Origin: JASJBU01 sp963797085
GTDB taxonomy: Bacteria; Pseudomonadota; Gammaproteobacteria; Chromatiales; Chromatiaceae
Length of the DNA: 64,000 bases
NCBI GenBank assembly: GCA_963797085.1
Contig: CAWCOA010000026.1
Coordinates: 255,563-319,562, forward strand
Reading direction: 5' to 3'
Made by a program: the position numbers and the translations under genes. Below the pieces are notes generated by a model. That model had not been told where the DNA came from and made no database searches. It worked only from the letters and a program-made list of their open reading frames with translations. This document shows positions 36,938 to 44,784 of the stretch, one piece after another. The first letter of the stretch is position 1. Each line of letters opens with the position of its first letter.

Positions 36938-37777
36938 CTAGCAGCGGCGGCGCGCCAGAGGAATCGCCAGCAGCAGCAATAGCAGTAGGCCACCGTCCAG
37001 TACTCCGCCACCGCCAGTGTAGCCCTGACGGTAGCTGACCTCAGCCACCCGCTCCTCTTTCACTCGCAGCACGAACTCGTTCAATGCCTGCTCCAGCTTG
37101 CCTGTCATATCGGCCATGGCCTGCTCAAAACCCGCCTCCTGTGCTTTGCGGGTAGACTCGATACTGCCGACAAGGGTTGATTTACCCTCTCGCTGATTGA
37201 TACCTGGTGCACGGAACAGCAGTTTTCGCGACGCAATGTCGAATACCGAGGTATCGACGAAGGTATGCACATCATTGCTGCTGCCCTTGATCAAATAGGC
37301 CCCGACGATGGTCCAGTAGAGGATGGAGGCGGCCGTATCCTCGGAATAAATCACCTGGTCGTAAGAAACCAGCGCCATCACATCCAAGCCATACAGGCGA
37401 GCAAGCTGACCCACCGCATCAAAGCCCCGCCCGCTGTTCAGGTAGGTCTCGGGGATGACTTCGATCTTTTGAATGAAGTCGCGTTCCTCGAAAGCCTGCT
37501 TGACCCGGTTCAGCAACTCCACTTTGCGCTGCTCAGACAATCCCTTACGGATATTCCCAGGGACAAATGCCAGGCCCACCCGCAACGGCAGCTGCAGTTG
37601 CGGGACTGACCCGTCCTGCTCTGGCGGCTCTTCTCCCCGCGGATAGAGAAAATCGACCAGGCTGCTGGAAACGCCCTGCCTGGAACTGTCATGGCTCATC
37701 GCTTGCCAGAGTCCACTGCATCCAGTAAGCAGGATTGCCAGGCAAAACACGGTGAGTCGAATAATGCCGCCCTTCAT
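36938..37777 (-). CDS. Rhombotarget-type lipoprotein with GlyGly-CTERM tail
   Basis: A 279-residue lipoprotein. N-terminal signal with lipobox LTGC (FCLAILLTGCSGLWQ). C-terminal tail: GGGG, then a hydrophobic leucine stretch and RRRC, the GlyGly-CTERM sorting signal recognised by rhombosortase. The combination matches the family described as rhombotarget lipoprotein. The ATG at 37777 has AGGGAGAGG upstream and was chosen over an earlier start at 37813. The body includes VALVSYDQVIYSEDTAASIL-like conserved segment. No rhombosortase gene is in the window. Function unknown. Confidence 0.82.
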   Translation of the reverse strand: MKGGIIRLTVFCLAILLTGCSGLWQAMSHDSSRQGVSSSLVDFLYPRGEEPPEQDGSVPQLQLPLRVGLAFVPGNIRKGLSEQRKVELLNRVKQAFEERDFIQKIEVIPETYLNSGRGFDAVGQLARLYGLDVMALVSYDQVIYSEDTAASILYWTIVGAYLIKGSSNDVHTFVDTSVFDIASRKLLFRAPGINQREGKSTLVGSIESTRKAQEAGFEQAMADMTGKLEQALNEFVLRVKEERVAEVSYRQGYTGGGGVLDGGLLLLLLLAIPLARRRC

Positions 37778-38003
37778 CAGACCTCTCCCTGTAACATCTT
37801 CAAGAATCAGCAACTGAGTATATATGAATCACTGCTTTTTGTGACTCAGGACGGAGATGGGAGCCACTCACGGCTGCTCAGGAACTTTCCGGTTGCTATT
37901 TAGCCAAAAGTTCGCAGATTACCCGCATGGTTTTTTAATCGGCCGGATGTATAATCCCCAACCCGTCAGACACCGTGCAGCAGTTTTTCATCGGTACACA
38001 GCT

Positions 38004-38852
38004 ATGAGCTTCAATGCATCCGCGCTGCAGCAGCGCTTTATTCAGCTGCGTGAGAATAAGTTTTTTGAGACCTTCGTGATCCTGGTGATCGTGATCTCCG
38101 CCATGGTCATCGGCGCCAAGACCTACGCCATCCCGGAAACTACCCAACAGGTGTTCAAGGTCCTGGATTTAGCCATCACCCTGTTTTTTCTCGTCGAGAT
38201 CATCATCCGCATGATCGCCGAGCAGAGCCTCAAGCGTTTCTTCAGCAAGGCCTGGAATGTCTTCGACTTCGTCATCGTGGTGGCCAGCCTGATCCCCTTC
38301 GAGGACAGCGAGACCGCCCTGCTGGGACGGCTGTTACGTATCTTCCGGGTGCTGCGCCTGGTCTCGATCATTCCGGAACTTCGGATACTGATGAACGCCT
38401 TCGTCACGGCCATCCCGCGCATGGGTTATGTTTCGCTGCTGATGTTCATCATCTTCTATATCTATGCCGCCATGGGCAGCATATTCTTCAGCGAGATCAA
38501 TCCGGAGCTGTGGCGCAATATCACCATCTCTATGCTGACCCTGTTCCGGGTCGCCACCTTCGAGGACTGGACCGATGTGATGTATGAGACCATGTCGGTC
38601 TATCCCCTGAGTTGGGCCTTCTACATATCATTCATCTTCATCGTGGCTTTCGTGTTCCTGAATATGATGATCGGCATCGTTCTAGAGACCCTGCAGCACG
38701 AACACGAGCAATTCTCCCGGGACAGCGGCGAGGGAGAAGCCGGGGAGGTGCATATCATCGAACAGCGCACCCGGGAGATGGAGGAGCGGCTGGTACGTAT
38801 GGAAAGGTTGCTTGAGGAACAGCTCGCCAGGCAGACCCGGGGATCAACATAA
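38004..38852 (+). CDS. Voltage-gated cation channel (bacterial NaV/CaV type)
   Basis: Single-domain six-helix channel of 282 residues forming homotetramers. S1 (FVILVIVISAMVIGAKTYA), S2, S3 (FDFVIVVASLIPF), S4 voltage sensor with spaced arginines (GRLLRIFRVLRLVSIIPELR), pore loop LTLFRVATFEDWTDVMYE and S6 (FIVAFVFLNMMIGIVLETLQ). A C-terminal coiled coil (REMEERLVRMERLLEEQLAR) is typical of tetramer assembly. The filter TFEDWTD has acidic residues at the positions that make engineered CavAb calcium-selective. The ATG at 38004 was chosen; the upstream extension has no membrane or family sequence. Confidence 0.9.
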   Translation: MSFNASALQQRFIQLRENKFFETFVILVIVISAMVIGAKTYAIPETTQQVFKVLDLAITLFFLVEIIIRMIAEQSLKRFFSKAWNVFDFVIVVASLIPFEDSETALLGRLLRIFRVLRLVSIIPELRILMNAFVTAIPRMGYVSLLMFIIFYIYAAMGSIFFSEINPELWRNITISMLTLFRVATFEDWTDVMYETMSVYPLSWAFYISFIFIVAFVFLNMMIGIVLETLQHEHEQFSRDSGEGEAGEVHIIEQRTREMEERLVRMERLLEEQLARQTRGST

Positions 38853-38873
38853 GCGAGGCTTGTCTATGCCGCC

Positions 38874-39563
38874 TTAGGACTGTTCCGGAAACGCGTAGCA
38901 GAAATCATTGAGACCGCTCATGATTTCGGAAAAGTCATGGATCGCCGGATAGTCTCCAGCTGTCTTGGGCGGCGCCTGGGAATCGGGCCGTAGCACGGCC
39001 AGCAGCCAGCGGATGCCATACTGCTTGGCGGAATCGAGCACATTGGGGCTGTCGTCCACAAACAGGGTGCATTGCTTGTCGAAGGCCTCGACCGTCTGCA
39101 GTTTATCCCAGAAGGCCGGGTCCTCTTTCGGCAGACCGATGTCGTGAGAACTGATCACTCGATCGAAAAAACCCGCCAACCGGGTGCGCTCCATTTTGAA
39201 GGCCAGGGTCTTCTGGTGGGCATTGGTCACCAGAACCCGACGCTTACCGGCGCACATCAGCTGATCAAGAAAATCAATCACATGAGGATGCACCGCGATC
39301 AGATGATCCACCTCCTGCTTGAGTAGCAGGATATCCAGCTCCAGCTCCTGGCTCCAGTGGTCCACGCAATACCACTCCAGAGTTCCCTCACGGCTTTTAT
39401 AGCGTTCCAGCAGTTCCGACCTGGCGGTCTCGAAATCCAGGCCGCGCTTTTCGGCATAACGCTGCGGCACGTATTCCAGCCAGAAATGGTTATCGAAACG
39501 CAGGTCCAGCAGGGTGCCGTCCATGTCGAGCAGCACCGTATCGATTTGGTTCCAGTCTATCAT
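38874..39563 (-). CDS. yrfG: GMP/IMP nucleotidase YrfG
   Basis: HAD-family 5'-nucleotidase of 229 residues. HAD motif I is LLDMDGTLLDLRFD (Asp nucleophile), motif II VTNAHQKT, motif III KEDPAFWDKL and motif IV LFVDDSPNVLDSA. In E. coli yrfG adjoins nudE, and here nudE and cysQ lie immediately on the other side. It is convergent with the channel gene, 21 bases apart. Confidence 0.92.
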   Translation of the reverse strand: MIDWNQIDTVLLDMDGTLLDLRFDNHFWLEYVPQRYAEKRGLDFETARSELLERYKSREGTLEWYCVDHWSQELELDILLLKQEVDHLIAVHPHVIDFLDQLMCAGKRRVLVTNAHQKTLAFKMERTRLAGFFDRVISSHDIGLPKEDPAFWDKLQTVEAFDKQCTLFVDDSPNVLDSAKQYGIRWLLAVLRPDSQAPPKTAGDYPAIHDFSEIMSGLNDFCYAFPEQS

Positions 39564-39579
39564 CGGTTAAAGTGACGCT

Positions 39580-40533
39580 ATGAAACAGGCCTACATAATA
39601 CTCGGGTTGCTGCTTCCAGTCTCGACTCCCGCCATGCAAACAGCAGGGGATTGGGACCTTCCTGATGATGACCTGGAAGCCAGAATCTCAGCCGTCAGCG
39701 ATGGTGAACTGACCCTGCTCGACAAGGCGCCACAGCTTCCGGCGCATCATCACCGGAATCTGATCCGGATTACCGCAGCCAGTCTGCAGGACGGCTGGGT
39801 GACAATGGAACAGTGCCATAGCCATCTGGACCCGGTGGCAGAAGCCGAAATCGTCTATCATCCGCAACGCATCCGCAATATCCGCCTGCTTGATTCAGAA
39901 AATATACAGCAGACCCGGATTGAGGCTTCCAGCGTGCAGCTCAGAGGCATCGAAGCCCATGCCCGGCTCTGCCTGCAGGTAGAGAGCCGCGCCTTAGTCT
40001 CTTTGAGAGGCGCCGCATTTCGATTGAAAAACGGTCCCTTCATGCGGCGCTTTCTGGATGGTTACTATCCCATGCGGGTCAGTCTCGAGATCAGTTATCC
40101 AGCCTCGCTGATAAAGCTTCAAGCCATCAGGCCGCTACCGGGTCATGCCGGATCGCTGCAGCATGACTCTGGGCGGATCGTCTGGGACAGCTGGTTCAAG
40201 GGCCGCCTGTTTACAGAATTCGATTTCAACAGGCAGGGCCCTGAATATGCGAAAAAAACCCCAGATATTACGTCAAGACCTCATTGCCCAGTCCCGCATC
40301 TTTCGCATCGAGGAACTGGACCTGGAGTTTGCCAATGGAGAAAAACGCACCTACGAGAGGTTGCTCGGCGGCAGTCGCGGCTCGGTTCTGGTGGTGCCAA
40401 TGCTGGACGACGATACTGTACTGCTGATTCGCGAATATTCCACCGGCAGCGACGATTACCAGCTCGGCCTGCCCAAAGGCCGCATCGAAAAGGGCGAAGA
40501 CCCACTACAGGCCGCAGACCGCGAGATCCGTGA
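39580..40533 (+). CDS. Hypothetical secreted protein (3' end overlaps nudE)
   Basis: Open frame of 317 codons with a signal peptide (KQAYIILGLLLPVSTPAMQT). The first about 220 residues look like a real protein (ends around WDSWFKGRLFTEFDFNRQG), while the last about 95 lie inside nudE in another frame and are rich in Arg/His/Pro, as expected of a shadow. The natural stop has therefore probably been lost by an indel near 40200-40240; a TGA lies just before the nudE ATG in a different frame. No family was recognised. Confidence 0.5.
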   Translation: MKQAYIILGLLLPVSTPAMQTAGDWDLPDDDLEARISAVSDGELTLLDKAPQLPAHHHRNLIRITAASLQDGWVTMEQCHSHLDPVAEAEIVYHPQRIRNIRLLDSENIQQTRIEASSVQLRGIEAHARLCLQVESRALVSLRGAAFRLKNGPFMRRFLDGYYPMRVSLEISYPASLIKLQAIRPLPGHAGSLQHDSGRIVWDSWFKGRLFTEFDFNRQGPEYAKKTPDITSRPHCPVPHLSHRGTGPGVCQWRKTHLREVARRQSRLGSGGANAGRRYCTADSRIFHRQRRLPARPAQRPHRKGRRPTTGRRPRDP

Positions 40534-40786
40534 AGAGGTCGGCTATGGCTCGAATAACCTGCAACTGCTGCGCACCGTCAGCGTTGTCCCGTCCTACATC
40601 CAGCACCAGACCCATGTTATTCTCGCCCGCAATCTGTTTCCCGACCTCCAGCAAGGGGATGAGCCTGAACCTATCGAAGTAGTCCCCTGGAAGCTCTCCA
40701 ACTGGCAGGAACTGCTGGCTCAACCCGACCTGACCGAGGCGCGTTCCATCGCCGCCCTGTATATGACAAGAGACTTTTTATCATGA
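40247..40786 (+). CDS. nudE: ADP compounds hydrolase NudE
   Basis: Nudix hydrolase of 179 residues acting on ADP-ribose, NADH and Ap3A in E. coli. The Nudix box is GRIEKGEDPLQAADREIREE (GX5EX7REUXEE), preceded by YQLGLPK. ATG at 40247 (MRKKPQILRQ) was preferred over the open frame start at 40145. The stop overlaps the cysQ ATG by 4 bases. The nudE-cysQ-yrfG group is a known gammaproteobacterial neighbourhood. Confidence 0.93.
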   Translation: MRKKPQILRQDLIAQSRIFRIEELDLEFANGEKRTYERLLGGSRGSVLVVPMLDDDTVLLIREYSTGSDDYQLGLPKGRIEKGEDPLQAADREIREEVGYGSNNLQLLRTVSVVPSYIQHQTHVILARNLFPDLQQGDEPEPIEVVPWKLSNWQELLAQPDLTEARSIAALYMTRDFLS

Positions 40787-41583
40787 CCACACCGCTGCCC
40801 AAAGAAACACTCATCGACCTTGCCCGAGAGGCTGGAGCTGCGATTCTGGAGATCTACAACACCGATTTCAGCGTCACTGACAAGGCCGACAACTCCCCGC
40901 TCACCGAAGCCGACCTGGCCTCGCACAACCTCATCGTCTCCACCCTGGAGCAGCTAACTCCGGAGATCCCGGTGCTTTCGGAGGAGTCGCGCGAGATTCC
41001 CTTCGAGACCCGCCAGACCTGGCAGCGTTATTGGCTCATCGACCCGCTGGACGGTACCAAGGAGTTCGTCAAGCGCAACGGGGAGTTCACTGTAAACATC
41101 GCCCTGATCGAGGATCAGCAAGCAACCCTAGGAGTGATTTATGCGCCGGTGCTCGACAAGCTCTACTACGGCGTAGTGGGGGAAGGGGCCTGGATGAGCG
41201 AAGGCGATGCGGAACTGGAGCCGATCTCGGTGGTGAAGCAGCGCCGCAACCCGACCCTGGTAGCCGGCAGCCGCTCCCATGCTGGGGAATCACTGCAAAA
41301 ATTTCTGGCCAATCTCGGCGAACACGAGCTGCTCTCCATGGGCAGTTCCCTGAAGTCCTGCCTGGTGGCGGAAGGCAAGGCGGACCTCTATCCCCGGCTC
41401 GGCCTGACTTCGGAATGGGACACCGGCGCCGCCCAGGCCATCGTCGAGGCGGCCGGCGGCCAGATCACCAAGCTCGACATGCAGCCCCTGAGATACAACA
41501 CCAAGGATTCGCTGCTGAATCCCCACTTCTTCGTATTCGGCGACAGCAACGAAGACTGGTCAAGGTTCCTGGCTGATAACTGA
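40783..41583 (+). CDS. cysQ: 3'(2'),5'-bisphosphate nucleotidase CysQ
   Basis: Removes the 3' phosphate from PAP, a by-product of sulfate assimilation. The 266-residue inositol-phosphatase-fold enzyme has metal ligands in ILSEESRE-like LSEESREIP, IDPLDGTKEFVKRNGEF and SEWDTGAAQAIVEAAGG. It is translationally coupled to nudE (ATGA). Confidence 0.95.
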   Translation: MTTPLPKETLIDLAREAGAAILEIYNTDFSVTDKADNSPLTEADLASHNLIVSTLEQLTPEIPVLSEESREIPFETRQTWQRYWLIDPLDGTKEFVKRNGEFTVNIALIEDQQATLGVIYAPVLDKLYYGVVGEGAWMSEGDAELEPISVVKQRRNPTLVAGSRSHAGESLQKFLANLGEHELLSMGSSLKSCLVAEGKADLYPRLGLTSEWDTGAAQAIVEAAGGQITKLDMQPLRYNTKDSLLNPHFFVFGDSNEDWSRFLADN

Positions 41584-41913
41584 CCGAAAAACGTACCTTG
41601 CTGCACTCACATGCCGGTGAGGCAACTGTTTTCATTTCAGACCCGGATGACAGAGAGATCAATGATACCGAGATGCTGGGTAAACGCTGGGGTTTGACAT
41701 CTCTTGAAACCCAATTCACCTTAGTTGTTGGTTAAAGGCAATAAAATCAAGCGGATTGCGTACGAGTTGGAATTAACCGAGAACACTGCAAGGTGGTACA
41801 GCAAACAGATCATGAGTAAGGTTGGGGTTAAATGTCAGGCTGATCTCAATGCAAAGTTGATGAAGGATATCGCCTTTCTGGTCAATACAGACAACCTTGA
41901 GCAGCTAAGATAG
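41580..41913 (+). pseudogene. LuxR-family regulator remnant
   Basis: C-terminal part of a LuxR-type regulator without its sensor half. One frame reads EATVFISDPDDREINDTEML and LTSLETQFTL up to about 41723; the next frame continues LLVKGNKIKRIAYELELTEN and TARWYSKQIMSKVGVKCQADL, the helix-turn-helix with its recognition helix. Removing one G at 41724 joins them. Because the N-terminus is missing directly after cysQ, this is a degraded fragment, not merely a sequence error. Unlikely to be functional. Confidence 0.7.
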
Positions 41914-42116
41914 TTAGAGTCCAGAAACACCCCTTCCTGGGTTGTTTCTGGAACGGCACGTCCTTATGCCAGATGCCGAGCACCTGAAAACTCGATGACA
42001 TCTGTTGCCTATCCGGCAAATCAGATACTCGATATATTACCTGGTTTTCAGTCTTAGTTTCTTTCTTCACCGATCCAGTTAGAATCCCTGCATCTGAAAC
42101 AGCAGCAGGAAATAAT

Positions 42117-42731
42117 ATGAAGATCTCGATTATCAGCGGCAGCCACCGGAAGAATGCCCAGACCACCAAGGTTGCCCAATTTATCCAGCAAACCCTGCAA
42201 CAGCAGGGGCTCTGCGATGAGACCTGGCTTTTCAACCTGGCGGAAAACCCATTGCCGTTGTGGGACGAAGGGGTCTGGGAAGGCGATCCGGCCTGGCAGG
42301 AGCTCCTGACGCCGATCCGCTCGCAACTGTCTGAGAGTGACGGCTTTGTGGTGGTCTCTCCAGAGTGGCACGGCCAGGTACCGGCGGGATTGAAGAACTT
42401 TTTCCTGCTCTGCGGCAAGGACCTGGTCGGTCACAAACCGGCGTTGATCAGTACCGTCTCGTCCGGTGACGGCGGCGCCTATCCGGTGGCCGAACTGCGC
42501 ATGAGCAGCTACAAGAACAATCGGATCTGTTATATCCCGGAACAGATTATCGTGCGTAATGTGGAGTCGGTGCTGAACGAGGACCCAGCACAAAACAATC
42601 CCGATGCCGATGGCTACTTTAGGGCGCGCATTCAGTATGCCCTGGGCATCCTGATTGAGTACGCCAAGGCGCTACAACAGGTACGCAGCAGTGGGGCCAC
42701 TGAAACGGATCAGTTCCAGAATGGCATGTGA
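42117..42731 (+). CDS. NADPH-dependent FMN reductase family protein
   Basis: A 204-residue flavodoxin-fold reductase. N-terminal ISIISGSHRKNAQTTKVAQF is the FMN phosphate loop, followed by VVVSPEWHGQVPAGLKNFF (the PEYN-like segment) and STVSSGDGGAYPVAELR. The substrate (quinone, azo compound or free flavin) cannot be told. It stands alone, with a strong hairpin after the stop. Confidence 0.85.
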   Translation: MKISIISGSHRKNAQTTKVAQFIQQTLQQQGLCDETWLFNLAENPLPLWDEGVWEGDPAWQELLTPIRSQLSESDGFVVVSPEWHGQVPAGLKNFFLLCGKDLVGHKPALISTVSSGDGGAYPVAELRMSSYKNNRICYIPEQIIVRNVESVLNEDPAQNNPDADGYFRARIQYALGILIEYAKALQQVRSSGATETDQFQNGM

Positions 42732-42737
42732 CAACGC

Positions 42738-42770
42738 CAGGGAAGGCCTGAAATGCTCAGGCCTTCCCTG
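42738..42770. terminator. Bidirectional hairpin between convergent genes
   Basis: CAGGGAAGGCCTGA, loop AATGC, TCAGGCCTTCCCTG: a perfect 14-bp stem placed between the stops of the FMN reductase (plus) and a small secreted protein (minus). There is no long T-run on either side. Confidence 0.65.
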
Positions 42771-42774
42771 AGGG

Positions 42775-42957
42775 TTATTGATCTATCTCTTTGATGGGTA
42801 GCTTATTCGCAAACTCAATCAGCTCATCAATGGTCATACCGCTTCCGTTGAGATTCAGCATGGCTGCCTGAGTGCAGTACACCTTGGGTGTTTCATTTGC
42901 CGGAACAGCGGTTGCAGTCAGGCAGAGAACCGCGACGCCAATCAGAGTTCTAACCAT
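42775..42957 (-). CDS. Small secreted protein, unknown function
   Basis: A 60-residue product with a clear signal peptide (VRTLIGVAVLCLTATAVPA) leaving about 38 mature residues (NETPKVYCTQAAMLNLNGSG onward) with one cysteine. GGGAG lies 6 bases before the ATG, and the gene ends at a hairpin, so it is probably real. No family was recognised. Confidence 0.65.
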   Translation of the reverse strand: MVRTLIGVAVLCLTATAVPANETPKVYCTQAAMLNLNGSGMTIDELIEFANKLPIKEIDQ

Positions 42958-43148
42958 TTGTAACTCCCGTGAAAAAAGAACTGTTCTAAAAGCCGGTTAT
43001 TGGTTCTTAAATGCATCCGGAGTATACAAAATAACCGGATCATCGACGCACTAATGACAACCATTGGGAGCATTTTCAGACGTTTACACCCTAAGAGTTT
43101 ATACTCAAGCACAACAATACCGACCCATCCACCAGCATATTCCGGCCC

Positions 43149-44186
43149 ATGAGATACTATTCATCCTTCGTTGCCCCAATGCTTTTCCTGCTCTATTGCT
43201 CGCTGCAGCCTGTAGCGGCCAGTGCGGCAGAAACCGACCCACAGGATGTGTTCGAATTCGATGACTTTCCCCTGGAAGAACCCATGGAGCATCCAGACTG
43301 GTTCAAGCACAGTTTTCTCGATTTACAGGAGGATCTGGCTGAGGCCGTAAAAAATCGCAAGAAAGGCATCATCGTCTATTTCGGCCAGCGCCGCTGCGCC
43401 TATTGTAAGATGCTGCTGGATGTCAATTTCGGCCTGACCGATATCACCGCCTACACGCGGCGCAATTTCGATGTCATCGCCATTGATATCTGGGGTATTG
43501 ACGAGGTCACCGATGTGCAGGGCAAGCTGCTTACAGAGCGAGACTACGCCTTGCGGGAAAACACCAATTTCACCCCTTCCCTGATTTTTTATGATGCCGA
43601 GGGCCGACAAGCCCATCGCCTGCGCGGCTATTACCCACCGTACAAATTTCGCGCCGCACTGGAGTATGTTGCCGACAATCACTACCAGAAAGAATCCTTT
43701 GCAGACTATCTGGCCCGTGGCGATGCCGGCACTGCCTTCGAACCCGGCGATCTGAACGAAGAGGACTTCTATATCCCCGGCCCCCACAACCTGGACCGCT
43801 CTCGCTTCAGCGGCGAGCGCCCATTGGTGGTCTTTTTTGAGCAGGGTAATTGTCACGCCTGCGATATCTTGCACGGGCAACCACTGCGCGAGCCGGCTAT
43901 TAATCAGCAAATCCGCAAATTTGACAATGTGCAACTCGATATTCACGCCGACACGCCGGTCATCACTCCCCAGGGGGTCAAAACCACATCGAAAAAATGG
44001 GCCCAGGAACTGGGGCTTTTCTATACCCCATCCCTGCTGTTTTTTGATGAACAAGGCAAGGAGATCATCCGAGTCGATTCGGTGGTTCGCTTTTACCGAT
44101 TGAGAAATGTGATCAACTACATAACCAGCAAGGGCTATCTGTTCGAGCCCAACTATCAGCGCTGGCGGGTCAGCAGTGGATTTTGA
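43149..44186 (+). CDS. Periplasmic protein with two thioredoxin-like domains
   Basis: A 345-residue exported protein (signal SSFVAPMLFLLYCSLQPVAA-SAAE). Two thioredoxin-fold domains in tandem, each with a CxxC centre: GQRRCAYCKMLLD at about 79-91 and QGNCHACDILHGQP at about 232-245, each followed by the cis-proline strand (TPSLIFYD and TPSLLFFD). This resembles SoxW/DsbD-gamma-like redox proteins. A role in periplasmic disulfide reduction is likely; the partner is unknown. Confidence 0.85.
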   Translation: MRYYSSFVAPMLFLLYCSLQPVAASAAETDPQDVFEFDDFPLEEPMEHPDWFKHSFLDLQEDLAEAVKNRKKGIIVYFGQRRCAYCKMLLDVNFGLTDITAYTRRNFDVIAIDIWGIDEVTDVQGKLLTERDYALRENTNFTPSLIFYDAEGRQAHRLRGYYPPYKFRAALEYVADNHYQKESFADYLARGDAGTAFEPGDLNEEDFYIPGPHNLDRSRFSGERPLVVFFEQGNCHACDILHGQPLREPAINQQIRKFDNVQLDIHADTPVITPQGVKTTSKKWAQELGLFYTPSLLFFDEQGKEIIRVDSVVRFYRLRNVINYITSKGYLFEPNYQRWRVSSGF

Positions 44187-44229
44187 AGCGTCTGGGAGCC
44201 GCTGGGTCGATGATTGTTTCGCAGTAAAA

Positions 44230-44673
44230 TCAGGGACGACAGAAGCGCCTTAGATAGTCCTCATACTCGTCCTGTTTGCGGTGCAGAGAGCGATATTGCG
44301 AGGCCTTGTATCCGCCACGCAGCCGCTGCTCCACTTTCTCAAGTTTCCGCTCCAGCTTCCAGCACTTCTCTTCATTCGGTTTTCGTGGCGTGTCCTGTGC
44401 CGATAGCTTGTTCTGTCGTGTAGTCTTTGGCTGTGCCAGCCTCAGGGCCGGCTCGGCCGGGGTCATACCGCTGCTCTGTTCAACGACAACTGTCTTCTCC
44501 TGCCTGCCCGCCGGGCAAGGTGTCTGACGAAACTCAATTCCGCCATTCAAGGTACAGCGAAACAGCTCGACCGACCAGACCGCAGAAGAATAGCCAGTCG
44601 CTGCAAATATGCAGAACATCAGCAAGACCAGAGAATAAAATCCGGCAACGCCGAGGGGTGAGGCTTGGCCCAT
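44230..44673 (-). CDS. DUF4124-like protein
   Basis: About 147 residues. One N-terminal hydrophobic segment (FYSLVLLMFCIFAATGYSSA) is followed by a DUF4124-like motif (ELFRCTLNGGIEFRQTPCPA), a low-complexity linker and a basic C-terminal helix with cysteines (EEKCWKLERKLEKVEQRLRG; LRRFC). The start is uncertain (44691 or 44673). Probably envelope-located; function unknown. Confidence 0.7.
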   Translation of the reverse strand: MGQASPLGVAGFYSLVLLMFCIFAATGYSSAVWSVELFRCTLNGGIEFRQTPCPAGRQEKTVVVEQSSGMTPAEPALRLAQPKTTRQNKLSAQDTPRKPNEEKCWKLERKLEKVEQRLRGGYKASQYRSLHRKQDEYEDYLRRFCRP

Positions 44674-44784
44674 GCTACAGCTCCATTGCAATCAACTCCC
44701 CGATTATAGGAATAGTTCTGAAACTCTGCTTAAGATTGGGAATCGAACGCCGATAGGGGAGCAACTTGCTGAATATCAGGATCC

